From positions 372,001 to 436,000 of the forward strand of contig NZ_JBHULV010000008.1 of the NCBI RefSeq assembly GCF_042684645.1: a stretch of 64,000 bases of DNA, in the 5' to 3' direction. Below, piece by piece: positions 7,918 through 15,603 of this stretch. This DNA comes from Pseudopedobacter alpinus (lineage in GTDB: Bacteria; Bacteroidota; Bacteroidia; Sphingobacteriales; Sphingobacteriaceae). Position 1 is the first letter of the stretch, and every line of letters begins with the position of its first letter. The position numbers were made by a program, and so were the translations under genes. The notes below the pieces were generated by a model. That model made no database searches. It was not told where the DNA came from and saw only the letters and a list, made by a program, of their open reading frames with translations.

Positions 7918-8649
7918 TTATTTAATTGAGAAATAAATTATATAACCAATAAAATTATTTGTAATGTGTAGTGTCAGTGAGTACCAAAATCCGCAGTTGA
8001 GCATTAAAAATCCAAACAATAAATCGATAATAAAACTTAAGGAGAGGAAAATCAAACCGTTAATAATTGTATAATTATTCCATTCATAATTGTTTATATG
8101 ACATAATGAGAATATTAATGTTAGACAATAAAAGAAAATATAGAAATATTTACCGTAAAATATTTCATTAATAATTAAGTTAAACCTTGCTTTCAAAATT
8201 TGGTTTGCCACAAATATTACAATTAGTAAGGTTAGTGACATTAGAATAGTAGTAATGTCATTAGGCTTGAATTTTAAGCTTAGCATTATAATTAAAAACG
8301 TAAAAATCAGACTCCATTTAAAGTTTTTATTTAAAGGCAATCTAAATGCTACTTCTTCAACTGTAGGCACAATTATGCAAAGTATTAGAAATAGTAATGG
8401 TTTTGAAATTCCGTTTAAATCATCATCTAAGTTGTTTTGTATAGAGAAATTCTTATGAAAATTTCTGTCAATAAGATTAAAGCCTATTTCAACTATCTCT
8501 AATGAGATTATTATTAGTATATTAATTACCAGTGCGAAAATTAAATGATTAAATTTATTATGTTTTGAAGTTCCAATACCTCCTTTATTTGGGTTTTTTA
8601 GAAATAATCTAAAAAACAAAAATTCATTTTTTAAATTAAAGCTTTTCAA
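7918..8649 (-). CDS. CPBP-family intramembrane protease (Abi/CAAX-like)
   Basis: 243 residues, strongly hydrophobic with about six to seven membrane spans. The three motifs of the CPBP family are visible: EEVAFR (Glu98-Glu99-x3-Arg103), His184 in FSLCHINN, and His228 in LTLHITNN with Asn231/232. In bacteriocin loci such proteins occur as immunity proteins or leader-processing enzymes. The gene lies between the two paired precursors (B and C) and the truncated HlyD frame. Immunity is the more likely role because the C39 exporter already provides a leader peptidase, but the sequence alone does not decide. Confidence 0.8.
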   Translation of the reverse strand: MKSFNLKNEFLFFRLFLKNPNKGGIGTSKHNKFNHLIFALVINILIIISLEIVEIGFNLIDRNFHKNFSIQNNLDDDLNGISKPLLFLILCIIVPTVEEVAFRLPLNKNFKWSLIFTFLIIMLSLKFKPNDITTILMSLTLLIVIFVANQILKARFNLIINEIFYGKYFYIFFYCLTLIFSLCHINNYEWNNYTIINGLIFLSLSFIIDLLFGFLMLNCGFWYSLTLHITNNFIGYIIYFSIK

Positions 8650-8669
8650 AAGTCAACTTTTAAAATACA

Positions 8670-8697
8670 TTGGGGAATTATAATTATTACTCCCCAA
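8670..8697 (-). terminator. Hairpin after precursor peptide B (attenuator-like)
   Basis: TTGGGGA (8670-8676) pairs with TCCCCAA (8691-8697) around an AT-rich palindromic loop. It lies ten bases past the stop of precursor B and before the CPBP gene. The T-run on the minus strand is weak, so read-through into the CPBP gene is likely. Confidence 0.45.
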
Positions 8698-8706
8698 AGT
8701 GTTAAA

Positions 8707-8898
8707 TTAATGTAAGGCTGTCCAAGCAGCTTTACTTCCTCGATCCATTTCATAATCGCTATTCCAATAGCAATCACAGAAAACTTCTTTTAACCATTGT
8801 CCAGCTTTATAAATTAAACTGCCTTTACCACCGTTAATATTTAAAACTTCTAACTCAGAAAGTTCTATTAATTGAAGATTATCCTTTAAATTTTCCAT
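8707..8898 (-). CDS. Double-glycine leader peptide precursor B
   Basis: 63 residues from the ATG at 8898; the in-frame extension to 8925 would overlap precursor C. Leader: MENLKDNLQLIELSELEVLN plus INGG (24 residues), ending in Gly-Gly. The 39-residue core begins KGSLIYKAGQWLKEVFCDCY and contains WNSDY; it has two close cysteines (CDC). Core B and core C share the pattern IYxAG followed by WNSxD, so they appear to be related. The start codon follows the stop of precursor C after one base, which fits a translationally coupled two-peptide pair. Two-peptide bacteriocin is a hypothesis. Confidence 0.7.
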   Translation of the reverse strand: MENLKDNLQLIELSELEVLNINGGKGSLIYKAGQWLKEVFCDCYWNSDYEMDRGSKAAWTALH

Positions 8899-8899
8899 G

Positions 8900-9091
8900 T
8901 TAGTTATTTTTTTTTCTTTCATCACAATCTACCGAGTTCCATCCATCTCTAAATTCTTTTCCGGCAATGTAAATAGCCTCTAATAAATTTCCCACACCTT
9001 TAAAAAACCAATTTTTACCTCCATCAGTTTCAACCATCTCCTTTTGCTTCATCTCCACCAACCCAAAACCTTCTAACTCTAAATTTTTCAT
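8900..9091 (-). CDS. Double-glycine leader peptide precursor C
   Basis: 63 residues from the ATG at 9091. An in-frame extension to 9184 reads into the duplicated control region and is unlikely to be translated. The leader MKNLELEGFGLVEMKQKEMV plus ETDGG is nearly the same as that of precursor A, as expected from the repeat. The 38-residue core begins KNWFFKGVGNLLEAIYIAGK and ends in a charged tail with one cysteine; it is unrelated to core A but shares IYxAG...WNSxD with core B. A conserved leader joined to a new core is the usual sign that cores diversify while the exporter stays the same. Confidence 0.75.
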   Translation of the reverse strand: MKNLELEGFGLVEMKQKEMVETDGGKNWFFKGVGNLLEAIYIAGKEFRDGWNSVDCDERKKNN

Positions 9092-9156
9092 TTCAATAAA
9101 TTTAAGTTGTTTTAAAATTCTTTCTTTCGCCACCTTGGCAAGGCAAAGTATTTTCC

Positions 9157-9230
9157 CTTTTATGCTCGCGAAACATAAACACAAGGTAAAAGCAAATTAA
9201 TTAACAATTGGCAACCTAAGCTTGCCAATT
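9157..9230. promoter_or_regulatory. Divergent control region with two palindromes (copy 2)
   Basis: The AATTGGCAA-7-TTGCCAATT palindrome is perfectly kept at 9206-9230. The upstream TTTATGCT-5-AACATAAA repeat has one mismatch relative to copy 1. It separates precursor C from the broken regulator gene, so the intact regulator encoded at 7120 could act on both promoters. Confidence 0.45.
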
Positions 9231-9275
9231 TTCATCAAACAATATGTATTTTCGTCTATCTAAAAACATTAAACT

Positions 9276-9511
9276 ATGAATAGCTCAAAATCTAACCTTT
9301 TAATGGGAGAAACATTAAGAAAGTTGCGTGTAAGTAAAAAAAAAGTCAAGAATTTGTAGCAGATTGCTTAAATATCAGTAGAACCGCCTATAAAGATTGG
9401 GAAAATGGCAAAATAGACTTCTCTTTTTCTAAGCTAGAACGTATTAGTGAGTTTTTTGAGGTTCCATTAGCAGATTTGTTAGATAAAGTTACCCCCCCTC
9501 AAAAATATTGA
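9276..9511 (+). pseudogene. XRE regulator, second copy, frameshifted
   Basis: The sequence matches the intact regulator at 7120-7371 closely, but after the codons for LRKLRVSKK a run of nine A replaces the ten-base AAAAAACAAA of copy 1. This shifts the frame, and the shifted frame soon meets stops. If the frame were restored the protein would end YxTGA-style at 9509-9511, with the C-terminal proline codons shortened by five bases relative to copy 1. The A9 tract could in principle allow slippage that restores the frame, or could be a sequencing error; without that it is a pseudogene. Confidence 0.75.
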
Positions 9512-9607
9512 AGCAAGTTGAATAGCTTAATGAATAGATAGAACCTACACACTATCTTAATTAATTAATCAACAGCAAATTTCACAAAATAATCCTTTAT
9601 TTTGTAT

Positions 9608-11323
9608 ATGCTTAGGTTTCACCTATTAATCCTATTTTTATTTACAATCCAAATCGGCTTAAGCCAAAGCAAACCTATTCAATTAAATGTTAATGGTTTA
9701 CCAAAAGGCTATAAATTTAACTCAACAAAGCCTTTAGTAGATTCTTTAACAGCTTATCAAGCTTTACAAAACCAAATTGGGCAATTACAATTTTTAGGTT
9801 ATTTTGATATAGATATAATAGAAAGCACTTTTGAAAATGACACTTTAAATGCCACTTTAAGTTTAGGGGAACTACAAAGAGGAATGTATCTTAAAAATGG
9901 AAACATAGCACCTGAACTTATTGCGGATTTAAATTTAAAAGAGCAATTTCAAAAAAACAAACCACTTGCTCTTAAAGATTTAAGTAAAACCTATACCTCA
10001 TTACTTAACTATTTTCAAAACAATGGTTATCCGTTTGCACAAGTTTGGCTAGATAGTTTACAAAGCCCTAACAATCAGTTAACGGCAAAAGTATTTATTA
10101 GTCCCAATAAAAAAATAACCATAGATACATTAAGGTTGGTCGGAAGTGCAAAGTTAAGTCAAGCCTTTTTAAGTAGTTATTTAGGTTTAAAAAATGGGCA
10201 AAACTATAATGAAGAAAAAGTTAAAAACATAGATAAACGCTTAAAAGATTTGCCCTACATGACATTACCTAAGCCACCAGAAGTTGTTTTTAGTGGCGAT
10301 GGGACAAAAATTAATTTGTTTGTTGATAAGCAAAATGCCAACCAGTTTGATGGTGTTATAGGTTTTTTACCAAATAATCAAACTGGTAAATTACAATTAA
10401 CCGGAGATTTTAAGCTTAACTTAAAAAACGCTTTAAAAAGTGGCGAAACGTTAGATTTTAATTACCGAGGATTGCCATCACAATCGCAAGAATTAAATCT
10501 GGCAATAGTATATCCTTATATTTTTAAAAGCCAATTGGGTGTAAGTACTTCTTTTCAATTATTTAAAAGAGATACCAGTTTTTTAAACTTGAGCACAAAA
10601 CTAGCTTTCGATTATAATTTTAGCCTTACCAAAAAGCTGAGTTTTTTCTTAGAAAACTTTAACGGAAATCAAGTTTCTACAAACAATTTAACTTCAGTTA
10701 TTCCACCAACGGCTAACATTAATTCTGTTTTTTACGGTTTGGCCTTCGCTTATGTAAATTTAGATAATAAACTTATTCCGCTAAGCGGTGCAGATTTGAT
10801 TTTTGAAGCCGCAGTTGGTCAGCGTAAAATTAGTTCATCACAAAACTTTAATCCGGCTAACTTTTTTGAGGAATCTGCTAGTCAGCAATTTAAAATTTTA
10901 GCTAATTTAAAATATTACCTAAAATTAGGTTCTCGTTCTGTTTTGTACTTTCGTAACCAATCTGCGGTTTTAACAGGGAATAATATTTTTGAAAACGAAG
11001 CATTTAGAATAGGAGGTTTTAAAACTTTAAGAGGTTTTGATGAACAATCTATCAACGTAAATAGCTTTAGCATACAAACTACAGAGTTTAGGTATTTTGT
11101 AGAAAAAAATTCTTTTGTAAATATCTTTTACGATCAGGCATATATAAAACAAAGCTTTACCAATCTAAAATCAACAGATTATCCTTTAGGTTTTGGTGCA
11201 GGTATTACGTTTCAAACTAAAATTGGTATCACATCTTTAAGCTACGCATTAGGAAAACAAAAAAATATTCCAGTAGATTTGCAGCAAGGTAAAATACATA
11301 TTGGTATTTTAAGCTACTTTTAA
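9608..11323 (+). CDS. BamA/TamA-family outer-membrane protein
   Basis: 571 residues from the ATG at 9608; the TTG two codons earlier is less likely. A signal peptide (MLRFHLLILFLFTIQIGLSQ) precedes POTRA-like repeats (about 20-240, including FISPNKKITIDTLRLVGSAK) and a C-terminal 16-stranded barrel region with GGFKTLRGFDEQS, the conserved surface-antigen motif of the Omp85 superfamily. Such proteins fold or translocate outer-membrane proteins. It is shorter than essential BamA, so a TamA-like or specialised role is more likely. The start codon lies at the end of direct-repeat copy 2, so its upstream sequence has been duplicated. DUF4271 and hemD follow closely on the same strand. Confidence 0.8.
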   Translation: MLRFHLLILFLFTIQIGLSQSKPIQLNVNGLPKGYKFNSTKPLVDSLTAYQALQNQIGQLQFLGYFDIDIIESTFENDTLNATLSLGELQRGMYLKNGNIAPELIADLNLKEQFQKNKPLALKDLSKTYTSLLNYFQNNGYPFAQVWLDSLQSPNNQLTAKVFISPNKKITIDTLRLVGSAKLSQAFLSSYLGLKNGQNYNEEKVKNIDKRLKDLPYMTLPKPPEVVFSGDGTKINLFVDKQNANQFDGVIGFLPNNQTGKLQLTGDFKLNLKNALKSGETLDFNYRGLPSQSQELNLAIVYPYIFKSQLGVSTSFQLFKRDTSFLNLSTKLAFDYNFSLTKKLSFFLENFNGNQVSTNNLTSVIPPTANINSVFYGLAFAYVNLDNKLIPLSGADLIFEAAVGQRKISSSQNFNPANFFEESASQQFKILANLKYYLKLGSRSVLYFRNQSAVLTGNNIFENEAFRIGGFKTLRGFDEQSINVNSFSIQTTEFRYFVEKNSFVNIFYDQAYIKQSFTNLKSTDYPLGFGAGITFQTKIGITSLSYALGKQKNIPVDLQQGKIHIGILSYF

Positions 11324-11327
11324 TTTT

Positions 11328-12299
11328 ATGAGGTATATTCTTTTATTTGTTTTATTCTTCTGCATTACTCAAACAAGTTTAGGATATGCTTTACAAGATT
11401 CTACTCAAAAAACAGATACTGTTATTAAAATAAAATATAGAGTACTAACAGCTTTAGACTCTGCAAATTTAGCTCGTAAAGCTTTTGTAAGAGATTCTAT
11501 TACTTGGTATTTCCTTAATCCCGACCCTAAAAGAGCTAATCCGTATGTTGAAAAACTGTTAAGAGACAATGTAACAACAGATCCTTATTTATTATCACTA
11601 CCAAAAAATTATAAGAAAGTAACCAATAGCTACGGTTTGGGTGTGTTTATTAATAAGTATCCAAAATGGTTTTTAATGGTGGCCATTGTTTTATTATGCT
11701 TGTTTGCTATAGTTAAAGTAGCCTTTAGCAAAGAAATTTCAGTAATATTTAAAGCTTTTTTTGATGATAGAACGCTGAGCCAAATTGGAAAAGAGGACAA
11801 TATTTTAATAACATGGCAGTTCGTGTTTTTGTATTTAATTTTTTCTTTTACTGTAGGGTTATTTATTTGCCTATTAATGTACAAAACAAAGGCTTCAAAT
11901 TTGGCGACAGATTTTACTTCATTTTTAGTCATCTCTTTATTTTCGTTTATTTTTTTCGGAATAAAAATTTTAAGCTTAAGATTAATTGGATTTCTATTTG
12001 AGATACAGAAAATTACCAAAGAGTACCTTAATGTTATATATATTACTTACGTAAATTCCTTATTTATTCTATTACCCATTATTTTTGTATTAAGTTTAGT
12101 AAGTATTAATCAAGGTAATGTTATAGTTTGGACTTTTTTAGCAGTATTTTCAGGCTTAATAGGCTTTCAGTTTGTTAGAATTGCAATTAAAATTTTATTA
12201 AATCACCAATTATCAAAATTTTATTTATTTCTGTATCTTTGCACCTTTGAAATTTGTCCGATAATTTTATTTGCAAAAACAATAAATATTAGTTTATAG
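11328..12299 (+). CDS. DUF4271-family membrane protein
   Basis: 323 residues: N-terminal signal-like segment, a soluble stretch to about residue 100, then about six transmembrane helices (WFLMVAIVLLCLFAIV, FVFLYLIFSFTVGLFICL and later ones). The family of unknown function is typically found immediately upstream of hemD in Bacteroidota, as here. It starts four bases after the stop of the BamA/TamA-like gene. An exact TAnnTTTG box within its 3' end probably drives hemD. No catalytic motif was recognised. Confidence 0.75.
   Translation: MRYILLFVLFFCITQTSLGYALQDSTQKTDTVIKIKYRVLTALDSANLARKAFVRDSITWYFLNPDPKRANPYVEKLLRDNVTTDPYLLSLPKNYKKVTNSYGLGVFINKYPKWFLMVAIVLLCLFAIVKVAFSKEISVIFKAFFDDRTLSQIGKEDNILITWQFVFLYLIFSFTVGLFICLLMYKTKASNLATDFTSFLVISLFSFIFFGIKILSLRLIGFLFEIQKITKEYLNVIYITYVNSLFILLPIIFVLSLVSINQGNVIVWTFLAVFSGLIGFQFVRIAIKILLNHQLSKFYLFLYLCTFEICPIILFAKTINISL
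12234..12241 (+). promoter_or_regulatory. Candidate -7 promoter box for hemD
   Basis: TATCTTTG followed by CA matches TAnnTTTG exactly and lies 65 bases before the hemD ATG, inside the end of the DUF4271 gene. No good -33 TTG was seen, so hemD may have its own weak promoter in addition to read-through. Confidence 0.4.
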
Positions 12300-12305
12300 T
12301 GATTT

Positions 12306-13073
12306 ATGGAGAATAATTTAGAAGAACGAAAGACTAAAGTAAAAAGCGTACTTGTAACTTTACCAGAACCAGAAGGAGAGAAATCTCCATATTATGATAT
12401 AGCAGCTAGTTTAAATCTGAAAATTGATTTTAGATCTTTTATACATGTTGAAGGCGTACCTGGTAAAGATATTAGAAAAGATAAAATAAACATGGGCGAT
12501 TTTAGTGCTGTTATTTTAACTAGTAGAAATGCAGCCGATCATTATTTTAGGGTATGTGAAGAAATGAGATTTGATGTACCGGCAGATATGAAGTACTTTT
12601 GTTTATCAGAATCTATTGCGCTTTATTTACAAAAATATATACAATACCGTAAAAGAAAGATTTTCTTTGGGAAACAAACAGCCAAAGATTTGGCCGAGGT
12701 TTTAAAAAAACATACTTCCGAGAAATTTTTATATCCATGTTCTGATGTTGCTGCCGAGGCTACAGAAACTGCTTTAAAAACCCAAGGTATTGATTTTACA
12801 CCAGCGGTATTGTTTAAAACTGTTGTTTCTGATTTATCAGACTTAGCTAATGTGTTTTATGACATTATTGTTTTCTTTAGTCCATCTAGTGTTCAGTCTT
12901 TATATGAGAATTTTCCAGGGTTTAAACAAAACAGCACAAGAATAGCAGCATTTGGTAAAACTACCCAACAAGCTATTATTGACAAAAATTTAATTTTAGA
13001 TATTCTGGCGCCAACTCCAGAAGCTCCATCCATGACGATGGCCATAGAACAGTACATAAAATCAATAAAATAA
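12306..13073 (+). CDS. hemD: Uroporphyrinogen-III synthase
   Basis: 255 residues, the expected length. HemD closes hydroxymethylbilane to uroporphyrinogen III with inversion of ring D, in tetrapyrrole synthesis. The bilobed fold is visible as two similar halves with typical segments AVILTSRNAADHYF, IVFFSPSSVQSLYENFPGF and RIAAFGKTTQQAI. HemD proteins are poorly conserved, so support comes from these segments and from the adjacent DUF4271 gene, its usual neighbour. It starts six bases after that gene and is followed by a hairpin. Confidence 0.9.
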   Translation: MENNLEERKTKVKSVLVTLPEPEGEKSPYYDIAASLNLKIDFRSFIHVEGVPGKDIRKDKINMGDFSAVILTSRNAADHYFRVCEEMRFDVPADMKYFCLSESIALYLQKYIQYRKRKIFFGKQTAKDLAEVLKKHTSEKFLYPCSDVAAEATETALKTQGIDFTPAVLFKTVVSDLSDLANVFYDIIVFFSPSSVQSLYENFPGFKQNSTRIAAFGKTTQQAIIDKNLILDILAPTPEAPSMTMAIEQYIKSIK

Positions 13074-13159
13074 GAATTTTACGCTTTTAATAATAAGGTC
13101 TATTAGTAAATTAGTTGCTTTTTTTTTGAAACCTTATCAAAAATGCAACGTAATAGGAT

Positions 13160-13210
13160 AAAAACTGAATTATTAATATACCCATTATTTGGTATATGAA
13201 TACAGTTTTT
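13160..13210 (+). terminator. Nested hairpin after hemD
   Basis: AAAAACTG (13160-13167) pairs with CAGTTTTT (13203-13210), and inside it ATATACC (13076+100 to 13182) pairs with GGTATAT (13191-13197). The plus strand ends in a run of T, so it can act as a terminator between hemD and the gld operon. Confidence 0.55.
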
Positions 13211-13274
13211 AAGGCTTTACATTTACTTTTTGAATGAATTAAAAGTCGTGAAATAGTAAAAAAAAATTTTTTAT

Positions 13275-13302
13275 TTGAAAATGTTGAATTTCTGTATATT
13301 AG
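13275..13302 (+). promoter_or_regulatory. Candidate promoter of the gldKLMN operon
   Basis: TTG at 13275-13277 and TATATTAG at 13295-13302, spaced 17 bases, approximate the Bacteroidota -33/-7 pattern with one mismatch in the -7 box. The expected start would give a ~40-base leader before gldK. Confidence 0.35.
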
Positions 13303-13348
13303 AGACGTTTTTTTACACAAGGAAAACACAATAAAACTTGATGAGCAC

Positions 13349-14713
13349 ATGAAAAATTTATTCATATCTATAATGATATTGATTACTCTTGCCTTGTTTA
13401 GCTGTGGCAGAGGCGACGGACGAGGAGAATTAATCGGTGTCAGCTCCAAAACGGTAAAGCAAGAGCTTCCTTATGGGATGGTTTACATACCTGCTGGTAC
13501 ATTTGTAATGGGGCAAGTAGATCAAGATGTTACCATCTCACAGTTTCCACAAAACAAGCAAGTAACTATTTCTGCGTTCTACATGGACGAAACTGAGATT
13601 TCTAATAGTGAATACAAACAGTTTGTAAACTGGGTTAGAGATTCTATAGCCATCAAACAATTTAAAGTTGTACCAGAAACAGACAAGAAATATTTTATTA
13701 CTCCAAAGCTTAAAGGAGCTCCAGGAACTACTCCTCAAAAGTATATTAACTGGAGTAACGTTAATGGCAAGAAAGGTTTATGGTCTGATAAAAAACTAAT
13801 TGCTAAATTAGAGAAAGACATGTACTATGACGGTTCTGCAAAGTTTTTTAATAAGAAAGAATTAAAAGTAGAACAGTTAAAATATGACTACGCTTGGATA
13901 GATTATAAAAAAGCTGCAAACTATAGAGCCTTAAGAGATCCAAATTTAACAAAAGGAGCTGCTCCTACTGTAGAAAGAGATGAATTTATTGTAAAAGAAG
14001 AAACTTATATCTATCCAGATACCTTAGTTTGGATTTCAGATTTTACTTACGCACAAAATGACCCTATGGCTAAAGGTTATTTCTCTCACCCATCTTTTGC
14101 AAATTACCCAGTAGTGGGTGTAACTTGGGAACAAGCCAAAGCATTTACTGTTTGGAGATCAAGACTTAACGAATCTTACAAAAATTCAAAAAATTTACCA
14201 GCAAGATTAGATTACGATTTACCTACAGAAGCTGAATTTGAATATGCAGCAAGAGGTGGTAGAATAGCAACAAGTTACCCTTGGGGTGGTCCTTATATCA
14301 GAAATGCTAAAGGATGTTTGTTAGCTAACTTTAAACCAGGTAGAGGGAATTACATTGATGATGGAGGTGCATTTACAGTTTATGTAAAATCTTATTTCCC
14401 TAATGATTTTGGCTTATATAATATGGCAGGAAACGTAGCTGAGTGGACAAGCTCTATTTATAGCGATGCTGCTACTGCTTATGTAAGTACAATGAACCCT
14501 TCCTTTAATAAAGCAGTAAAAAAAGGAGATCCTGATTATAATAAGAAGAGAGTTGTAAAAGGTGGTTCTTGGAAAGATATAGGCTACTTCTTACAAAACT
14601 CTGCAAAATCTTACGAATATCCAGACTCTGCAAGATCTTCAATTGGTTTTAGATGTGTTACTCCTTTCTTAGGAAGAGACATTAAAGATAAACCAGGCAA
14701 AATGAAACCTTAA
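13349..14713 (+). CDS. gldK: Type IX secretion ring lipoprotein GldK
   Basis: 454 residues. A lipoprotein signal ends at Cys19 (LALFSCG). The rest is a formylglycine-generating-enzyme-like (SUMF1) domain, with GMVYIPAGTFVMGQ near the start, YPVVGVTWEQAKAF, LPTEAEFEYAARGG in the middle and NMAGNVAEW and GGSW...GFRC near the end. GldK (PorK) forms, with GldN, the periplasmic ring of the type IX secretion system attached to the outer membrane. The following genes gldL, gldM and gldN are in the canonical order. The fold is that of a sulfatase modifier, but the role in this context is structural. Confidence 0.95.
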   Translation: MKNLFISIMILITLALFSCGRGDGRGELIGVSSKTVKQELPYGMVYIPAGTFVMGQVDQDVTISQFPQNKQVTISAFYMDETEISNSEYKQFVNWVRDSIAIKQFKVVPETDKKYFITPKLKGAPGTTPQKYINWSNVNGKKGLWSDKKLIAKLEKDMYYDGSAKFFNKKELKVEQLKYDYAWIDYKKAANYRALRDPNLTKGAAPTVERDEFIVKEETYIYPDTLVWISDFTYAQNDPMAKGYFSHPSFANYPVVGVTWEQAKAFTVWRSRLNESYKNSKNLPARLDYDLPTEAEFEYAARGGRIATSYPWGGPYIRNAKGCLLANFKPGRGNYIDDGGAFTVYVKSYFPNDFGLYNMAGNVAEWTSSIYSDAATAYVSTMNPSFNKAVKKGDPDYNKKRVVKGGSWKDIGYFLQNSAKSYEYPDSARSSIGFRCVTPFLGRDIKDKPGKMKP

Positions 14714-14760
14714 CAATAAAAAAAAATAAAATCCTAAACTAAAAAAAAACGTCTCAAAAA

Positions 14761-15564
14761 ATGGCTAAGAAAAAAAGAAACCTATTTACCATGGATGCAA
14801 TTATTTCATGGGGAGCTACAGTGGTAATTATTGGTGCAATGGCAAAAATTCTTCACTGGCCAGGTGGTGAATTAATTATTGGTGTTGGTTTAGGTACTGA
14901 AGCTTTGTTGTTTCTTATCATGGGTTTTATGCCTCCACACAAAGATCCACATTGGGAAAAAGTGTATCCACAACTATCAGAAGAATTTGAAGGTACAGCT
15001 ATTGATATGTCAAAACCAGTTAAATTAAACGAGTTAGAGATTAAAGGTTCTACAGGTGGTGGCGGCCTGCCAGATTTACAAATTGGAGACGATGCTATTG
15101 CTAAAATAAAAGCTGGGTTAGAAAATTTTTCAAATAAAGTTGGCGCAATTTCAAATGCTGCAGATGCTACTGTTGCTACAGAAGATTTTTTAACAAATGT
15201 AAAAACGGCTTCAACAAAAGTAAGCGGTTTAGGTGTTGCGTTTGACAATGCTACTGTTGGTGTAAATAGCATTTCAGCAGCAACAGAAGGTTCAAAAGAA
15301 TACCATAACCAAATTAACAATTTAGGAAAAAATATTTCTGCATTAAATGCAGTTTATGAATTAGAATTACAAGATTCTAGTGCACACTTAAAATCAATGA
15401 ATAGGTTTTACCAAAACTTATCTCAAACCATGTCTAATTTTAATGAATCAATGGACGATTCTAAGCAGTTTAAAGATGAAGTTGCAAAACTATCTAAAAA
15501 TCTAACTAGTTTAAATGCAGTTTATGGCAATATGCTATCTGCAATGAATCAGCCTAGAGTTTAA
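14761..15564 (+). CDS. gldL: Type IX secretion motor protein GldL
   Basis: 267 residues. Two transmembrane helices near the N-terminus (about 10-30 and 37-56: IISWGATVVIIGAMAKILHW, LIIGVGLGTEALLFLIMGF) carry the conserved glutamate in the second helix that is important for proton-driven rotation. The remainder is a cytoplasmic, helical and serine/asparagine-rich region. With GldM it forms the inner-membrane motor that powers type IX secretion and gliding. It lies 47 bases after gldK and 39 before gldM. Confidence 0.95.
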   Translation: MAKKKRNLFTMDAIISWGATVVIIGAMAKILHWPGGELIIGVGLGTEALLFLIMGFMPPHKDPHWEKVYPQLSEEFEGTAIDMSKPVKLNELEIKGSTGGGGLPDLQIGDDAIAKIKAGLENFSNKVGAISNAADATVATEDFLTNVKTASTKVSGLGVAFDNATVGVNSISAATEGSKEYHNQINNLGKNISALNAVYELELQDSSAHLKSMNRFYQNLSQTMSNFNESMDDSKQFKDEVAKLSKNLTSLNAVYGNMLSAMNQPRV

Positions 15565-15603
15565 TTTATTATTATTAATTAGCACACGGTAAATAAATAA
15601 GAT

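Larger units (their letters stand above)
9040..9619. repeat. Direct repeat, copy 2
   Basis: Second copy of the segment at 6885-7470: leader start of precursor C, palindromic control region, broken regulator gene and the spacer leading to the BamA/TamA-like gene. Its right end runs into unique sequence at about 9619, whereas copy 1 runs into HlyD-like sequence at the matching point. Confidence 0.85.

Noticed and set aside
3794..9619. Mobile element carrying the peptide locus
   Set aside because: No transposase, integrase or terminal inverted repeats were found; the direct repeats are explained by duplicated genes.
11630..12019. 129-codon minus-strand frame
   Set aside because: It lies wholly inside the DUF4271 gene, which has convincing membrane helices and conserved neighbours.
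13111..13449. 112-codon minus-strand frame across the gldK start
   Set aside because: It overlaps the lipoprotein signal of gldK and the hemD-gldK hairpin, and its composition looks like chance.
14853..15320. 155-codon frame antisense to gldL
   Set aside because: Shadow of a well-supported gene; no independent evidence.
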